A DNA stretch of 64,000 nucleotides from Styela clava (taxonomy: Eukaryota; Chordata; Ascidiacea; Stolidobranchia; Styelidae): positions 12,941,426 through 13,005,425 of the forward strand of contig NC_135263.1 in NCBI RefSeq assembly GCF_964204865.1, in the 5' to 3' direction. The position numbers were made by a program, and so were the translations under genes. Of this stretch, positions 12,627 to 26,942 are shown one piece after another. Each line of letters opens with the position of its first letter. Position 1 is the first letter of the stretch. The notes below the pieces were generated by a model. It had not been told where the DNA came from. It searched no databases and saw nothing but the letters and a program-made list of their open reading frames with translations.

Positions 12627-14976
12627 GTTTTTTAGTACTGTATTTGTATTTTGATTATTTGATCACTTTTGAGAAAGTTCAGACTGAATAAAACAGAATT
12701 TTTTTTTTACTGTCTCCAAGTTCATGAAATTTATACCGTATAAACTTTTTATCTCAACTTCTTATCTCAATGAAACTTGTTGAAGTGTTTTTGTGTAGCA
12801 TGATAAAGGTACGTTTTCAATTTGAATTGATGCATAAAAATCATGATTTGTTTCGGAACAAAAAGTTGCGATTAACGTCGAATGTCGAACAGCGGCGTTC
12901 GAATTCGAATTTGGTAACAAGAAAGTTAGTAGTAGCCTTTGTAATAACTGGTAACGGGATTTGAACCAAATCAACATTGTCCGACAAACAGATATTTGGG
13001 ATGATTTTTTCAAAATCCCTTAACAGGAGAAAAGAATATTGGATTAGAAATATTGTTGGATGGAATTGTTAACCTGTGAGCTAAATTGAAAGTATGAGAA
13101 ACAAAAAGCAGGTAATACTAAAAGATCAGTATTCGTTTTAAAGAAGTCGAGTAAATTATATTTTTTTAAACTTACAAATTCCTTAGATCCATTCACACAT
13201 CTACTACATGAGTTATACATAAACCACTAACTGCAGTTTAGTTACCAATTCCCCTCTTTGTGGAGCTATGGTGTGAGATATTTACTTTATTGAGTAAGTG
13301 CGAGCTTCCCCCTACCTAACATCATTTCACGACCAGACAAATATGTTATGGTGAAATCCTCATTTGCCCAGCCTTTAAAAGCTTTCTGTTTTTCAAACTA
13401 AGTTTAAAGAGCAAGATGTGAAAAGCTTTGACAACTGATTACCCCGCTGTGGGAACGAGTTCAAGATGCATTTATATTAATTTGAGGTGCGACTAGTGAG
13501 TTAAATATTATTCTTCGAGAACCTCATTTCATTCCCCAATGTAATTGTTGCGTTTGTTTCTATTATAGTTGAGTGTATTCCAACGATCAATGGTAATTGC
13601 ACGATCAACTTTTGTTTGGGTTGCGAATTAGCCTACGTAATTACGTTGCATTGCTGCGACAAAAGGTGCTTAATCCACCTTCTTATAACTGTCATAAACG
13701 GATTCAAGAAGATGTCGAGTGTAACAGGTGTGTCCAAATCAGGGAGCGAATGAGTAATTTGTTCTTCGCCCAACACTTTCGGTTGGAGTTAGGTAAACGC
13801 AACGTCATTCTCTGTTGTCGTAATTCGATTGCGAGAAGCAGATTTTGTAGAAAATTTGAACCCAATGAATTAAATCCATCGATATTGATGTTTAGAAAAG
13901 TGTTTAATATTGGAGCCAATAAAAATCTCTGATCTACCCGCCATAGGAGTATGTGTACACATTCGAAGTTTGCCTAGAAAACCAGGTGTTGATACTAATT
14001 AAGATGCACAGAAGAGATAACGAAATCATTATTGCAGAATGGGTTGCAACTCGGGGTTATAATTTCATTTTGAAACCGTTGCCTACTTCTTAGAAAATAT
14101 CTTGCATCATTTTGTTATAGACTAAAGATATCTGATCAATTCATTTATCCCCGAGTTACCATGACCAAATTTTCTGATGTGAATACTGGTCATAAAATTT
14201 TCGATGTATATGTCGGGTTCAAGAATAATGCAGGTGATACTACGAGGCTTATACTATGAGAAACAAAAACGTCATTGTCATTGAAGGTTTATTCGGACAA
14301 CTATTCGTGATGTATTAGTTTGTGAGCCCCCTAAGGAGAAGGTGATAAATTGAACATTTCTTCTGAAAATTCCAAGCATCGTGGAAACTTCTTATGTGTT
14401 GCAGGTTGCAACATCAAATGAAAAGTTCAACATACACAATAATTTATATGCGCAATCTATCATCTGTCTAAATATTTTGAAAAAGCTTGTGTGATTCATT
14501 TGCGAAATCACTTTTGCTATATATATCTAATAAAGCACCTAATGCGTATATATTTAAGAATGCCTCTAAATATATGACAGTTGAATATATCAGTATCCGT
14601 ATCGGTAACACCGAATCGGGGTTTCACAATACACATGAATGTCAGATCACTACAGAAAAATATCAATGATTCAATTCATAGTATGACAAAAGGATCAATA
14701 TATACATTTTGTGTCTTTTAAGTAAGGTCATCGTCAACTTTTTTGCGTGTATCGAGAAGTCACTTGCACTTAAAATTTAAAATTTGAATGTTGGACATTA
14801 CGTACGACAGATGAGGAACACTAATTTGGGCAAAAGTGAGTACGATGGACTATTGGTCGAATTAGTTAAAGTCAAAAAGTAATGAGCACAAACTACTAGT
14901 CCTGATAATACGCAATTTAAATTTCGTCAATGGTAAATTATTTCCAAGCTATTTATTTTAGCAAAGATGTCAGTAT

Positions 14977-15074
14977 ATATTATATGTCAGATTGAGTTGC
15001 TTCACAACTACTGTCAATATCACATGGAGTTCCCCAAGGCTCAATCATGAGCCCTCTAATGTTCATGACATGAC
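14977..15074 (+). pseudogene. Reverse transcriptase relic of a LINE-type retrotransposon
   Basis: One frame reads SISHGVPQGSIMSPLMFM at about 15014-15067. This is the conserved GVPQGS-x-x-SPL-x-F block of non-LTR retrotransposon reverse transcriptases, the motif that precedes the catalytic YxDD region. A few residues upstream, YMSD matches the YLSDR-type segment usual before this block, but an in-frame TGA follows it, and another stop follows the SPLMFM block. Only this fragment is recognisable, so it is a dead remnant of an LINE element. Confidence 0.65.
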
Positions 15075-15412
15075 AACTGGAAATCACATGGGTAAATTGT
15101 AATACAGTTATACATTTTTATTTTGCTCATTTCAAATCGCCACTTTTGCTCCACTCAAGTGCGGTCGACCTCGGTGTTTTTGTTTTCTGAGATCTATCGT
15201 GCACATGAACTTATGACGTAAAAGTTTTTAATCATTCGCTCCCGCCCATACGCATTTGGATATACCTTTAGCCATATATACAATTGTACCAACGAGACGT
15301 ATTTTGTTATAAATAACACGATAAACAAATCGGTATTTTTGTTATTTTGTTTACATTCCTCGCTGGAATAGCAATATTTGTGAGGGATGCTGACCTTTTC
15401 CCACATATATAA

Positions 15413-15428
15413 ATATATATATATATAT
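15413..15428. repeat. (AT)n tract
   Basis: A short run of alternating A and T, directly visible. Confidence 0.6.
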
Positions 15429-18400
15429 AGTAACTGGAACACAAATTTCATGGACATGTTGAACATTATTCGCGAAGATTTATTCGATAACATTGATATT
15501 TTTATAGTTCTGCTGCTGACTTCGGATTAATAACGCCATCCTTTGTCAACGTAACGTAGACTTATGCATCGAACACACGGAAGAACACATTCAGTGGAAA
15601 CACTAAAGGTAAAGGCTAATACAAACGCTAATGCGACTCCTACAAACTGGATTTTTGCGTCTTCTCAGCGATATGCACAGAGATTGTATGATTGTCATTC
15701 ATGGTGCAACTTCTTCCATAATGTATTGATCTCATGTCGCATAGACTTACTTATTGTCGGTCAACATACGTATTAAGGATATTAAGACAGCCATAGAGTG
15801 TCTTGATTTCAATAAATCTGCAAGATGACTTTGGTCTTTGCTTATTCTGTAGTTGTATGATGTATGAAAATTTTCCCACAACATTATTTCAAAGCTTTTT
15901 TATATTGCCTTGCCTGTCTTTGATAAAGATAAATTCACTTATCAGCTTCTAACGCTTATTGATGAAGATAATCTTAAGTAAATTGAAATGCTTAAAGCTG
16001 AAGTTGCCCGAATGTAGGTCGTGATAGCCTGCATGCTCATGCCAGTTTTCGGATTTATTTCTTTGCCAAATTTAAATTGAAATCGCCCTCGATATTTCTA
16101 TATGTATGAGCAAATATATATTTTTTTCTGTTTTTATGAAAGCACAAATGTTTTACAGATATATACTATTGAGACTATTGATGAGCCAATATATATCAAA
16201 CATTATTATTTAATCTATATTTGTTTTGAATTAATGTACTGATGAGCAAAACTTACTATTATAGACAGTGGTAGTCAGTTTACTTCATCAGCAGCAGTTC
16301 TTCTTTGCACAAAAATAACTTGATGCTAACAAACTAACAATTTGATGCTAATTTGCTGCAGGTAAAAGGGATTCCATAATGTGTTATGGGTTTGCGTTGA
16401 AATAAATTTATGCAAATAGTTGGAGTTAGTATATGGTTTTATGATACATGGCAATACCGATTGGAAGCAAAACGTTTTTACTCAGAAGGCACCCACTCCT
16501 CAGTACGGGAAGCACATCATATATTCGCCCATTCACATTAGCATCCGCTCGTGGGCGCTGAAGAAACACAACAACAAGCTGCTATAATAATTATTTTATA
16601 AAATGTACCAATATTAAAGTATAATAACAGTTACATAAGTCAATGATTGCTCTTACTTATCAATGGCAGTCAAGTTGTTATCGTATCGTTAAGAGTTTGC
16701 GAGATATTCACAGACATCACGTATTTAAAAATTAATTACATCCTTTTTCAAAATATCGACGAACTGTCGAGTCTAATATTCTACAGATCAGTACCCAGTC
16801 ATTATTATTAATGTTATTAGTCTTCCCATATTTGCTACGCGGAAGGATCGAGATGTAATTTAGTATTGTTAATAGTCAGTTAGGTTGAAAATAGCAGATA
16901 CAGAGGTCAAATTCACTATATCGAAGACGAAAAAATACTTAATACTTAACTTGTGTATGTATACAGCACTTTGCAGATGATTTGGATCTAACAGAACAGT
17001 TTAGAATTATTTGTGGATTCATGCCAACAGGTATTAACGATGTTGAATGACATTATTTCTTAAATTTTATGGACATGTCGGCAATAATAAATTACTTGAT
17101 TTACTGTCACTGGCCGGCTGGTAAATGGACCATTCGTCGGTATGACAGCTTTTATGAGAATAACAGCTTTTCATGCAGGTATATTCATTGAAAATAGTAT
17201 ATACCTTGCGTCAACCACGCAAATTGACTACTAAAATAGCTGAGTATTTAACACACGTGCACAATTTATAATAGAAAAAACAAACAAACATGTAAATAGG
17301 ATCATTTAAGGCCTTGGTTTATAGTGCAAAATACGAAAAAAAAGTAAAGAGATATTCAACTATCAGAAAATGAGGTTTGTGTACACAAAACGTACAGAAA
17401 CGATTTTTCAAATGATTATTCCGAGTTGTCAGGTTTTGTTTTCTTGTAAAAAAATGTACTCAGATTTGTCGGGATCATGATTTTGCAACTGAAGTTCTAA
17501 CACTACGGGAAACAACATTGAAATCCTGTCACACAACTGCATATATTCGCTCCTAATTAATCCCAGACTACCCTTGCCACGACGAAAGACTCGGCTCCCA
17601 ACATCTGTGTAACCCTATTATAACGTATGGCGTTGGCTGTTACATCGATGTAATTGGGTAATTAGATCGTCCTGATGACTTAATTTTAAACAAAAGTGCT
17701 ATCTTAGTGAAATAAACTTAGACTGATTGCCATATGCTGACTTGAGTTTATATTTTGCTACAAGATCCATAGGATAATGAATTTTTAATCGCAGTTTAAC
17801 GCGTAATACTTTAATACTTGCGTTCGTGAGTGTAAAGTCAATCCACAAATCAATTGAAGCTTTTGGAACCTTGTTTGTGTTGATTAGATGTTACATAGAG
17901 AGCAGTGTTCATTTTTATACGAGTAAATAAAGTTTGGATGAAAATAAAAAGGTGGCACTTTAGCATGCGATCTTGGTGATTTTAGTATTATGCTAACCCT
18001 AACCCAACTATGACAGGGTTAGGTCTAGGTACTGAATTCTATAAGAAATTTATTATCAGATTAAACGCATACCAAATGGCACCAAAAAAAGTTTGGTGTA
18101 GAAAAAAAATATCGAAATAGGGCTTAGCATTTAGTTCGGCAACTTTCTGACAATAGGGCAAGCTTGTATATAAAAAGATGTTAAGGTATTATTTAATCCT
18201 TGTTCGGGATATATCGTGTAAAAGTTGTGGACGCTAATGAAATTTGTTCATTAATGTACGTTCGTATACAATCGTGCAAATTGAGAATTGGAAAATCAAT
18301 ACAACGAATCTCTTGATCCGACGACGGAGAGTTGTAATATTATTACACAATAATATTTCAAATGTGAAAACTACCTCAGGGAATATATTAGCCAAAAATC

Positions 18401-19201
18401 GATATCGTTATTTTGAGATATTTTTTACCCTGCTACGAAATTCTCACTGTTATCCAGGAACCATAGAAAAGTTGCGTTTTCAATTTTATCGTTTCTATGT
18501 TCACGGAGAGTATCAAAACATAACCAGTAGTTATTTCTAGTGTAAACCGTGACTAAACTCTTGCCTATATGCGTATACAAAGTGTGGGCCATGCATGCTT
18601 TTGTTTGAAAAATCAAATATTCTTTGACTGCAATTTTTGTGTCGAGACGTTCATTTCGCCTATTCCATAGTAAACGAAGATAAACTAGAAAATACTCGGT
18701 AAAATGTACAAATATATTCTAAGTATAGCGGGCAAGTGTTTTCTCAAAACCAAAATTTGTTGTCATCGTTTTTCGTGTACGACATATGGATCAATACATC
18801 AGAATCCTCTATGTTTCGTGACGGCGAATGAGTTTACGAGGCCAGTAAGCAAACCGGATCTTGAAAGGGTGTTATTATACGTTGACGTATGAAACCTTTT
18901 AAAATCGCGGTTGATGGAGTTTTAAGTATAGACCAATAGCATGTTTGTTACTAGGATATGATTAGTGGGAAGTTATTGAATAATCTTTGCACTACGCAAC
19001 AGTTGTTCGTAGACAGCAGGAATCCCATGAATGTGACTTTAGTACCATTTTGTGTTAGTGATGTTAATCTTAACTCTTTTGTTATGTTTCATTCAGGTAT
19101 AATAGAAAAGAAATTGTTTGTTTTCTAATAAAGATTCTTATAGCAAAATAAATTAACGATAACAAAGAACGTAGAGCCTGGTCGTAATACGGATGTTTTT
19201 C

Positions 19202-19203
19202 AG
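19202..19203 (+). promoter_or_regulatory. Candidate leader acceptor of the orphan membrane gene
   Basis: TTTTTCAG ends at 19203, 21 nt before the ATG at 19225. It matches the position of similar sites before other genes of the window and could be a spliced-leader acceptor or the end of a leader intron. Confidence 0.4.
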
Positions 19204-19224
19204 TACCATGGAACCTCCAGTACA

Positions 19225-22200
19225 ATGCACAACAGCGTGATAAATGGGACCGTATTTCTCATCATTATCTTTATATCAGGTTTGTATTTTTTGTTAGTAT
19301 TTGAGTTAACTTTTAGTTTGAAATTGCTAATTGGTATATTGCCATGGTTGGTTAATTAATTGGAATCGTCCTTCATTCTATGACATTAGCCAGCCTGAGC
19401 GTAGACAGACTTTCACAAAAATCCAACTTAATCCACACCGGTAATACTCGGGAATCCTAATGTAAACCAACTTGAACATGACGTAACCAATAAAATTATT
19501 TAAATGTTTAAACCAAAATTTTATATGACAAATAAATAGCATTTATTATATTATTATTGTAGCGTTCATTATATTTTCTATGCTAAAGAGTTACTCACTA
19601 AAATCATAAACTTTAAATGAAAATCTTGACTTCGCATAGAAATCTGCATTGCAGAGAACACTTTTAGCTGGTCTTGCTCTATCATGATGTGTTCTTGTCT
19701 GACCGAATTTTTTGATAAGTTTCTCTTTTCTAAATTAGCATAAAGAAACATTCATTTGGTCAGTCATTCGTGCTCATCTCAACAAAGCATTCATCTGAAC
19801 TGATTTCTTGACTATTAACGCGAGAATATTCTATGGAAATGAAAATATTTCACATGATATTGTATTGAAAGGCTGGGCCATCACCCAGCCAGAATGCAAA
19901 TCTTCCACCTCTAGGCCCTTGACCTACCAGCCGCTGGGCTCTTCGGGCGTTTCAAGTTTAAAAGTAGGCTACCAAACGATTTTGGGAGTCAAAAAGGGAA
20001 CATTGAAATACTAAAATTCATTATAAATTAACTGAAATTTATTTGAAAACTTTAAACAGAATTTCATCTACAGTATTGCAGTCTGTAATTTAAATATATC
20101 GCTTTGCATTATAATATCACGCTGTGTTTCCTTAATGGGAAACTAAATTATACAGTAAGACGCAAATTAATTGCTTTTCCATAATATAACCTAATTATAT
20201 GAGTATTTGATTTATACAAACGTAATTATATCATGTCGGCATAACTTAGCATAATTGTATAGTGAACATTGCTATTAAAGGCATCAATCTAATGAAATGG
20301 GTATTTCGTAGCTATTAAAATAGTTAAGAACCGTTCTTTCGACAGACAAGCTTTTCGGATTTAAAGTAATAAAACGAAACATATAAATTACACGCTTGAA
20401 TATTAATTTATAAAATATTTAAAAGAGTTAGGCATTCTCAAACATAACAAACTCTGAACGCTGATTGATTAAGTTGGTTTAGTAATTCGCAAAATACAAA
20501 TCCAATAATCCTGCATTTGTAAACCTATGAACAACATATCACCAATTTGCTGCCTCCCATGACAAAAATGTGATATATTTTGAAAAAAAACCCACTTATT
20601 TTTTGTTTATGTGCTTTTAGCTCAATTTCAAGCAACAAGGTCAGATGCTTCAGGCGATATGGGAAGTGGAATGCCTATTACAAATTCAACTGAAATATAC
20701 GAAGGATACAGCGGGTCACCATCGATATCAATTAAACCATGTTTCTGCAACGTGACATTTTCCAGCAACGAATCATGCGTGGTTTCTCTGACGAAATTCA
20801 AGCAAAATGACATGTAAGAAACCGTTTAATCACAATATAAACCAAACATGGCCCAAATGTTTTTTTAAAAGCTGGATTCGATCAACATTTAGCCTGTTTC
20901 AAACCCTATCTTGCCCATAATTGTTACTTAAATCATAATTTCCAGAAGTGTGGGGAAATTTTTGCAATCAAAATGTATTCTCTTTTTCACGATATTTATA
21001 TTTATCTTAATTGGTATTCCGAATGTTTGACTTATCACCATGTTATCGCCCCTTGTTAGTTGGGTAACGTTTTTACGTTATAAAAATGATATATTGCATT
21101 GAAAAACTATCTAGAAATAGCATTCGTCTTCGTCAGTGAAATTTAAACTGCGAGAACCATAACCTGGGTACCTCATTCCTCACCAGGGAGTAATAAATTA
21201 CGTGTGGACAATCAATACTTTGGCCTTTATGTGAAATGACTGATGTGCCTTCAAATTGGCTGCCTTCTTCAGAACTTATTCAGACTGACATAATAGTAGA
21301 AACTGTGAGAATTGGAAAATGAAAATATTCACATTCATGCAATGCGTAAACGAGAGTTGGGCAATTACTTCGGTAAAAAAAGATCGGATTTCTGCGAAAC
21401 TCAAGACTAAAAACTTGTACGAAATTTCAAATAAAGATTCCTACTTATGATTTATTAATGTCACAGGAACCGTTGTAAAAACGATGTCAGTTCTTGCTTC
21501 CATAAGTTCGCGCCTTTCAAGAACGATTTGATCCTTCTTCGAAAAAGCATGCATAATTTAAAAATTGCTTTAAGAAGGATCGCCAACAATTCTTTTTCCG
21601 TATGCCTAACATAGGAATGAAAACCATACTTATCAATTGAGCTGGTTCATACACAGTCCACGCTTATACAATGTATATATTTTAATGTACAAAGTCACAA
21701 ATATACTAAATAAGGTATTTTGATAACTCACACACAAAGTTGACGTTACATTAATAGTAAATAATATTGTTAAATCAGCAACCTCGATAATGATGGTAGA
21801 TACATAATTAATGAACACGTTCTTTTGAAATGAAAGTTTTTGCTTCATAAAATGTATTTGACCTTGACAGAGGAACATTTTAAAGAACCAATGTTTTCAA
21901 AACAGGCCGACGTAGAAAATATCGAATTTTTAGAGACGTTTTTTTCTTCTTGTAGAAATCTTACTTTCAGCACATTCATCGCATCACCCGCGCAAATTGA
22001 ATCGGAACGACATTTGTCAGTTTGATTTTTTCTTGGATCTGCGGTAGTAGAATACGACAAGAATTTCTATTGAGCATGGCTTAACAATTTCTGCATATGC
22101 CATTCTCGACCTCCATCTGACTACGTCAGCCAACAATTACATCAATCCGGCATCACGATGACGTAGTAGGGCTTACAAATACTAGTGATAGATACTATAC

Positions 22201-24783
22201 TACACCAGACCCGATATTTCCAAGCTGATTCAAATATGGAATCAATTTTAATTTTTATTTCTTGATTTTTGGGCCTACACGAACTACTTTGATCGTGCCT
22301 ACTATTCATCTGAAAACAATTTCCAGTCACGAGGCAAGAGTACAATGTACAAACCCATACACATACGTTTGACCTATTCTTGAAATGCGTCCAATAGCCA
22401 GAGACAAATCATGTTTTTTGTTGTCTGCTGTCTTGCAAGCTGCTGCACAAATCGGTTGGACGATAAGTCCTAATTGGAATTCATTCAAAAATCGATGATA
22501 AATTTCATGAAATTGTCAATCAGTGCCGAAAAATTGTCCAAACTGTCAAAATTATGTATTAATTATATAATGGCGGTGTACTTGAAAATTATAAATTATT
22601 TCATGTTAAGATACTTCATCTGTAAAATACAATGCGTATAAAAATAAAACATAATCAATACCTTCTTTTGTAAGCTGGTGATAATGACAGGGCTGCGAAA
22701 ACAGTACAATACACCTGCTACTTAGTTATAACTCGTTCATTGTTTCTTGGTTCTTATTCAGAACCTTTAGTAACAAAGTTGAAGGATCAATCCATTTTTT
22801 AAACTTCATATTTCTTCTTATTTAAAGTTACTTATACTTCTATGCCGAGGCACAGACTTTCAAAAACAAAGCATATCTAGCATGGCAATGGTACTTGGTT
22901 CTAACTTGTGTAGGTGGGTAAGTCAAGGTTGTCCACTCAGGATGCTTTTGTATAATATTTTTGTTAAACACCCGGACTTATCGGTGAAACTCTCTAATTT
23001 TTATTTCTTATTTATTTTATCCCTCTTAGATGCTCAAATTGGACGGTTCAAATAGAAATACAAACGCGGAAAGTCGGATCCAACTTAACAGAAATCGAAG
23101 AGCAACTTGAAACCACAAACGAAAAAAATTGCACCGTCAACACAGATGCTATATTTGTCACTGTTATTGGTAAATTCGTCAATTGTACGAGATAAAAACT
23201 TTTTTATTCATGTTGGTATATTTTAAAAGGTAGTATATATTGAAAATCTTTTAAACTGAGGAATTGTGTTGGATTGAATACCGAGATACAATATTCACTT
23301 TCGACTGGTACTGACGTATATGTGAAGGCCGTGTGAAATGGGTTAAATTATTTAAAGCATCACTTGGCAAATCGGGTTTGCATATCCCATTGTACGTACT
23401 CAAATTAGAACGTCAAGATTTCTGTAGTATGCATCGTCGTATAAATCATAAATAATCAATGGTTTGTTTTCATCTATTATGCATATTTGTCGTTTTAAAA
23501 GTAAGTAAACAACCAGCAAAATGTCCGTAATCTGATTGAAGACCACAAAGAATTGATAAGGCACTATTGTTCGACTGTAAAGCCAGCTTTTAGTCAGCCA
23601 TAACTTGTCGTAACGACTGAAAAATTAAAACAAACATGGTGTCACATCGGTTTATACTCAGTCTATTGGTTTTTCAGTGTCGGTTTTATAAACAAATGAG
23701 TCAAAAAAGTCTAAGTCTTTGACATATATCCTTCTGTCTAAACAATGAACCCCACTCTACGTGGTTCAACAGTAATGGCCCCGTTTCACGTGGACTAAGC
23801 TGGTAACTTATTAAAAAATCATGTTCAGGCGGAAGGAACGCAATCTTATTTACTACATTCAAATCTATGACTTATATTTTGTTTTATTTCAGTAAATACC
23901 TCGATATCTTTGATACAGTCGATACCAGATCATGAATTAGAATATTCCGGTTCTTCCAGTGATGATTTGTTCAGGTTTCCGACCTTAGATCGATGTGTTA
24001 TTCAATGTGATGAACACAATAAGGTCTATATCATTCATATTTTTATTTCTATAAATATATGTAAATAAAACGTGGTGTAGTATTTCCCTATTTGTTTAAA
24101 TATGAATGATGGTACTCAAAATTGAATGACTGTGTTGAAACGTTAAAATAAGATCTTAAAAGGCTTTTAGTTTTCTTTCTTTTGTTTGTATATCTAACTG
24201 AAATTATTTATGAGGCTTTGCGCTATATCCAAATTTAATTGATGAATGACCTCACTTATGGTTATATTCTGGTGTTGAAATTTTGGACACTTTGGACGAC
24301 TAGAATAAATACTTAAATGTCCCCATATCGGTTACGGCAATTATAACCACGTTTATGAATGGAATAAAAAAAAAACGCAAAAGAAAAATGGGGTATACTA
24401 TCGTGCATTTTCTTATTGGTAAGTCCAATAGTGAATAGAGCGAAACTTAAATTCAATTTGAACTAATTTTACAGAATTCAATATTTAATTTGAGAGAAGA
24501 ATTACTTCCAACACTTCAGGATGCGATTGATTGTGCATTTAACCGTTCAAAGCGTGCAATTCCAATATGGATCAACAGATATAAGCCTAAAATAACGGTA
24601 GAGAGGCTGCAGCCGGCACATTCTAAAGAGTACATGCTTCTTTTTATACTTAACTTTGGACTTGTTCTCATTCTGATGAAAGCAATTATATGCTTTCGGG
24701 ATTTGGTCGAACGGCGAATGACGAGAAAAACCAAACCCCCTTCAAGATCGTCATCCAACGACAACTTGTCTGCTTTTGTATGA
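19225..24783 (+). CDS. Orphan type I transmembrane glycoprotein, 275 aa
   Basis: Five exons: 19225-19279, 20621-20813, 23030-23169, 23893-24023 and 24475-24783. All introns are GT-AG, phases agree, and the frame is open throughout. Residues 1-19 are a signal peptide (MHNSVINGTVFLIIIFIS). The ectodomain is rich in N-glycosylation sequons (NVT, NES, NWT, NLT, NCT, NTS, NRS) and has at least eight cysteines, including CFC and CVIQC pairs. A single membrane segment lies near YMLLFILNFGLVLILMKAII, followed by a basic, Ser-rich tail ending in SAFV, which resembles a C-terminal PDZ ligand only loosely. I do not recognise the family. A cell-surface adhesion or receptor role is possible, but nothing in the sequence fixes it. 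An ATG at 19208 opens a ten-codon upstream frame overlapping the chosen start; the later ATG was chosen because it alone gives a signal peptide in frame with exon 2. Confidence 0.62.
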
Positions 24784-25651
24784 ATCAAAAAGACCGTTCG
24801 TTTACAATTATAACAAAAGAGAGAACAACGCCATAATGGGTGATAGGATATAAATCCACATTTTTAAATTATTTACAAAAAATTGAATGGCCGGTATAGA
24901 TAAGTCTTGTTCTCTGCAAGTTTTGCAACATTGCGAAACACCTAACATTTGTGGGCTATATGTTTTTTCCCACCGCGCTATCATATCTCAGTCAGTTTAG
25001 CATACATAGAAACTACGTTTGGTTCGGTATAACCAATTTTAAATCCTGATTCAAGTTGTGGCTCTAAGCGGGTTGTTTGGGTTGAGTGTTTGGGTTTTTT
25101 CTGTTTATTTTGTTGATATTTTATAAAAATCGTTGCTTACTTTTATATAGAAAATAGTTACTTACAGCAAATATGACTAGTGCAACTCAATTCATTAAAT
25201 TCATATTTCAAGTTTACCAAGCAATTTCAATTTTAAATTTTAGTTTTTGGTGAGATTGCGAGCACCAGTCGAGTCATCCCCGAACACTTTTTATTTTTCA
25301 CCAGTATTATAGTCACATCGTAACCGATTTACAAGATTCATGAATACATTGAAACGAATGTTTTTGAGCCTTTTTATAATAATAACTCATTATATGTCTT
25401 TGTTTAGTGTTACTATTATTTGTTTGATATAAAAGCTTTTAATACAAAATCGTATGTTTACTTGAATCAATAGTAGGTGGAATAGTGATAAATAATCTGA
25501 TTAGTGCAAAAAAATAGCGAAGTTATAATATATAGTATTGCAAAATGCAATATTGACTTGTGTTGCGTCTAAGAAACAAATGTAAATTAAAACCGTCGAT
25601 ATGCAGCTGTGGTCTTCGTTCGATTTTGAACGATTCCATATTTAGATGAAA
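24784..25651. other. Spacer after the orphan membrane gene
   Basis: AT-rich 3' flank and spacer. No gene, RNA or clear repeat was recognised. Confidence 0.4.
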
Positions 25652-26258
25652 AACAAGAGAAGAATGCTCAAATATATGGAAACGAAGGCCAAAACAAAAT
25701 TATTTACCCACAATTCCCGTTAAAATCATGAACGAAGCTGGAACTGTGGAACAGCTACCGTAACTTACCAGTACATGCAACCGGGAACTGTCCTAGCTTC
25801 CCCAGATCTCGTGGGGATAATGGTTCATGCGCCCAGTTTTAACGTAAATCAAAATACCAAATGATTCGAGTCAAACTGTATTAAATAGTATCAAATCTGT
25901 TACAGTACCGGTAGTGTTACCAGCACCTTATCATAAAAATCTCGACTCCACTGAGCACTAGATCGCTGAATGCGATTGCAAAACCGCCACACGGCGCGCA
26001 ATTTTTTTATTTCAGTGACGTCATTACACAAAAGTATAAAGTGGAAAACGAATCCCATGTGCTCACAGAAATTTTTGAAATAAATTGAAGTAATAGCGTA
26101 GTAGTAATAATCTTCAACCACTGAAAATTTGAAACCAATTGGTCCAGTAGTTGAAGAGAAAAACGACTTTTTTCAGAACAACAACAACAACAAAAAGAAT
26201 AAGCTTACCACAGCAACATAATAGCAAAACGATCCATAGGTTCACTTCGTGTTCAACC
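25652..26258 (+). mobile_element. Dispersed non-autonomous element, solo copy (about 607 bp)
   Basis: Begins ACAAGAGAAGAATGCTCAAA, contains TGACGTCAT, then a conserved 3' half (CTTCAACCACTGAAAATTT, a TTGGTCCAGTA segment, GAAGAGAAAAACGACTTTTT, an AAC-rich run) and ends CATAATAGCAAAACGATCCA plus TTCACTTCGTGTTCAA. The same start and the same end, in this order, delimit the large insertion at 53652-56436, and the 3' half recurs at about 55020-55140, 55205-55335 and 56200-56340. The element has no coding capacity, and its class (SINE, MITE or other) is not clear from the ends. Confidence 0.6.
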
Positions 26259-26942
26259 ATAAGATATAACATCGATTCAGAGTAGGCTACTAGCAGCGAC
26301 GGAGTTCATTACTCACGTTTAGACGCACGCTGGCTTTGTCCTCAGATAAATGAAAGGTCGATCAACGTAACGCACGTTTCTACGCATGATCTTAGGCGAT
26401 TGATTACATTAATTTAGGAATGGAATATTGTATCTTAACGAAATGATACACTACCATTGTGATAAAAACGGGTAACACATAGGTCAACACAAACTTGGTA
26501 AATCTTGAATGACTCCTTTAGCTTAACAAGTATGAAATTCCAGTCGATTCTGGTAGGAAACGGTTGCTGTTTTTCCGGTCGTGTTGTACAGCATAATATT
26601 TGGGGTAATTTAACTAACTTCACTTAACAGTTGAAGGTGTTTTAACTCGAAACTATTCTAATTTGACTCGGGAATTAAAATTAGAACTAAACTTGAGTAT
26701 TGGGATGTGGTACAGTACAGTTTCATGCCCTCGGTACAACAAAACAAGTTTATAAATGACCACTAGTTCGTAGAGTAATTGATAAGCCAAGTGACGATAA
26801 AACTACGACTACTATGCGTAAGTTGTGTCTGCTGTCAGCCTGTTTTGAACTGTTCACTCTGTATTCGAGAATATTTACGATATCAATATATGTCTTCGGA
26901 AACGGTGTATGCAGTGTCTTTGTCAGATCAAGAAATGGACAT

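Larger units (their letters stand above)
12627..19200. other. Gene-poor stretch with a retroelement relic
   Basis: About 6.6 kb without a supportable gene. Open frames at 13597-13932 and 15564-15776 have no recognisable domain and no splice partners. Inside are a reverse-transcriptase relic (about 14977-15074), an AT dinucleotide tract near 15415-15428, and a small palindrome of TAACCCTAACCC and its near-complement at 17993-18022. Otherwise nothing identifiable. Confidence 0.5.

Noticed and set aside
13597..13932. Open frame of 111 codons
   Set aside because: No recognisable domain, no upstream or downstream exons in phase, and a competing antisense frame of similar quality.
17993..18022. 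TAACCCTAACCC and GGGTTAGG words resembling telomere repeats
   Set aside because: Only two repeat units each, in inverted order, in the middle of ordinary sequence; more likely a fragment of the MITE family that carries the same run.
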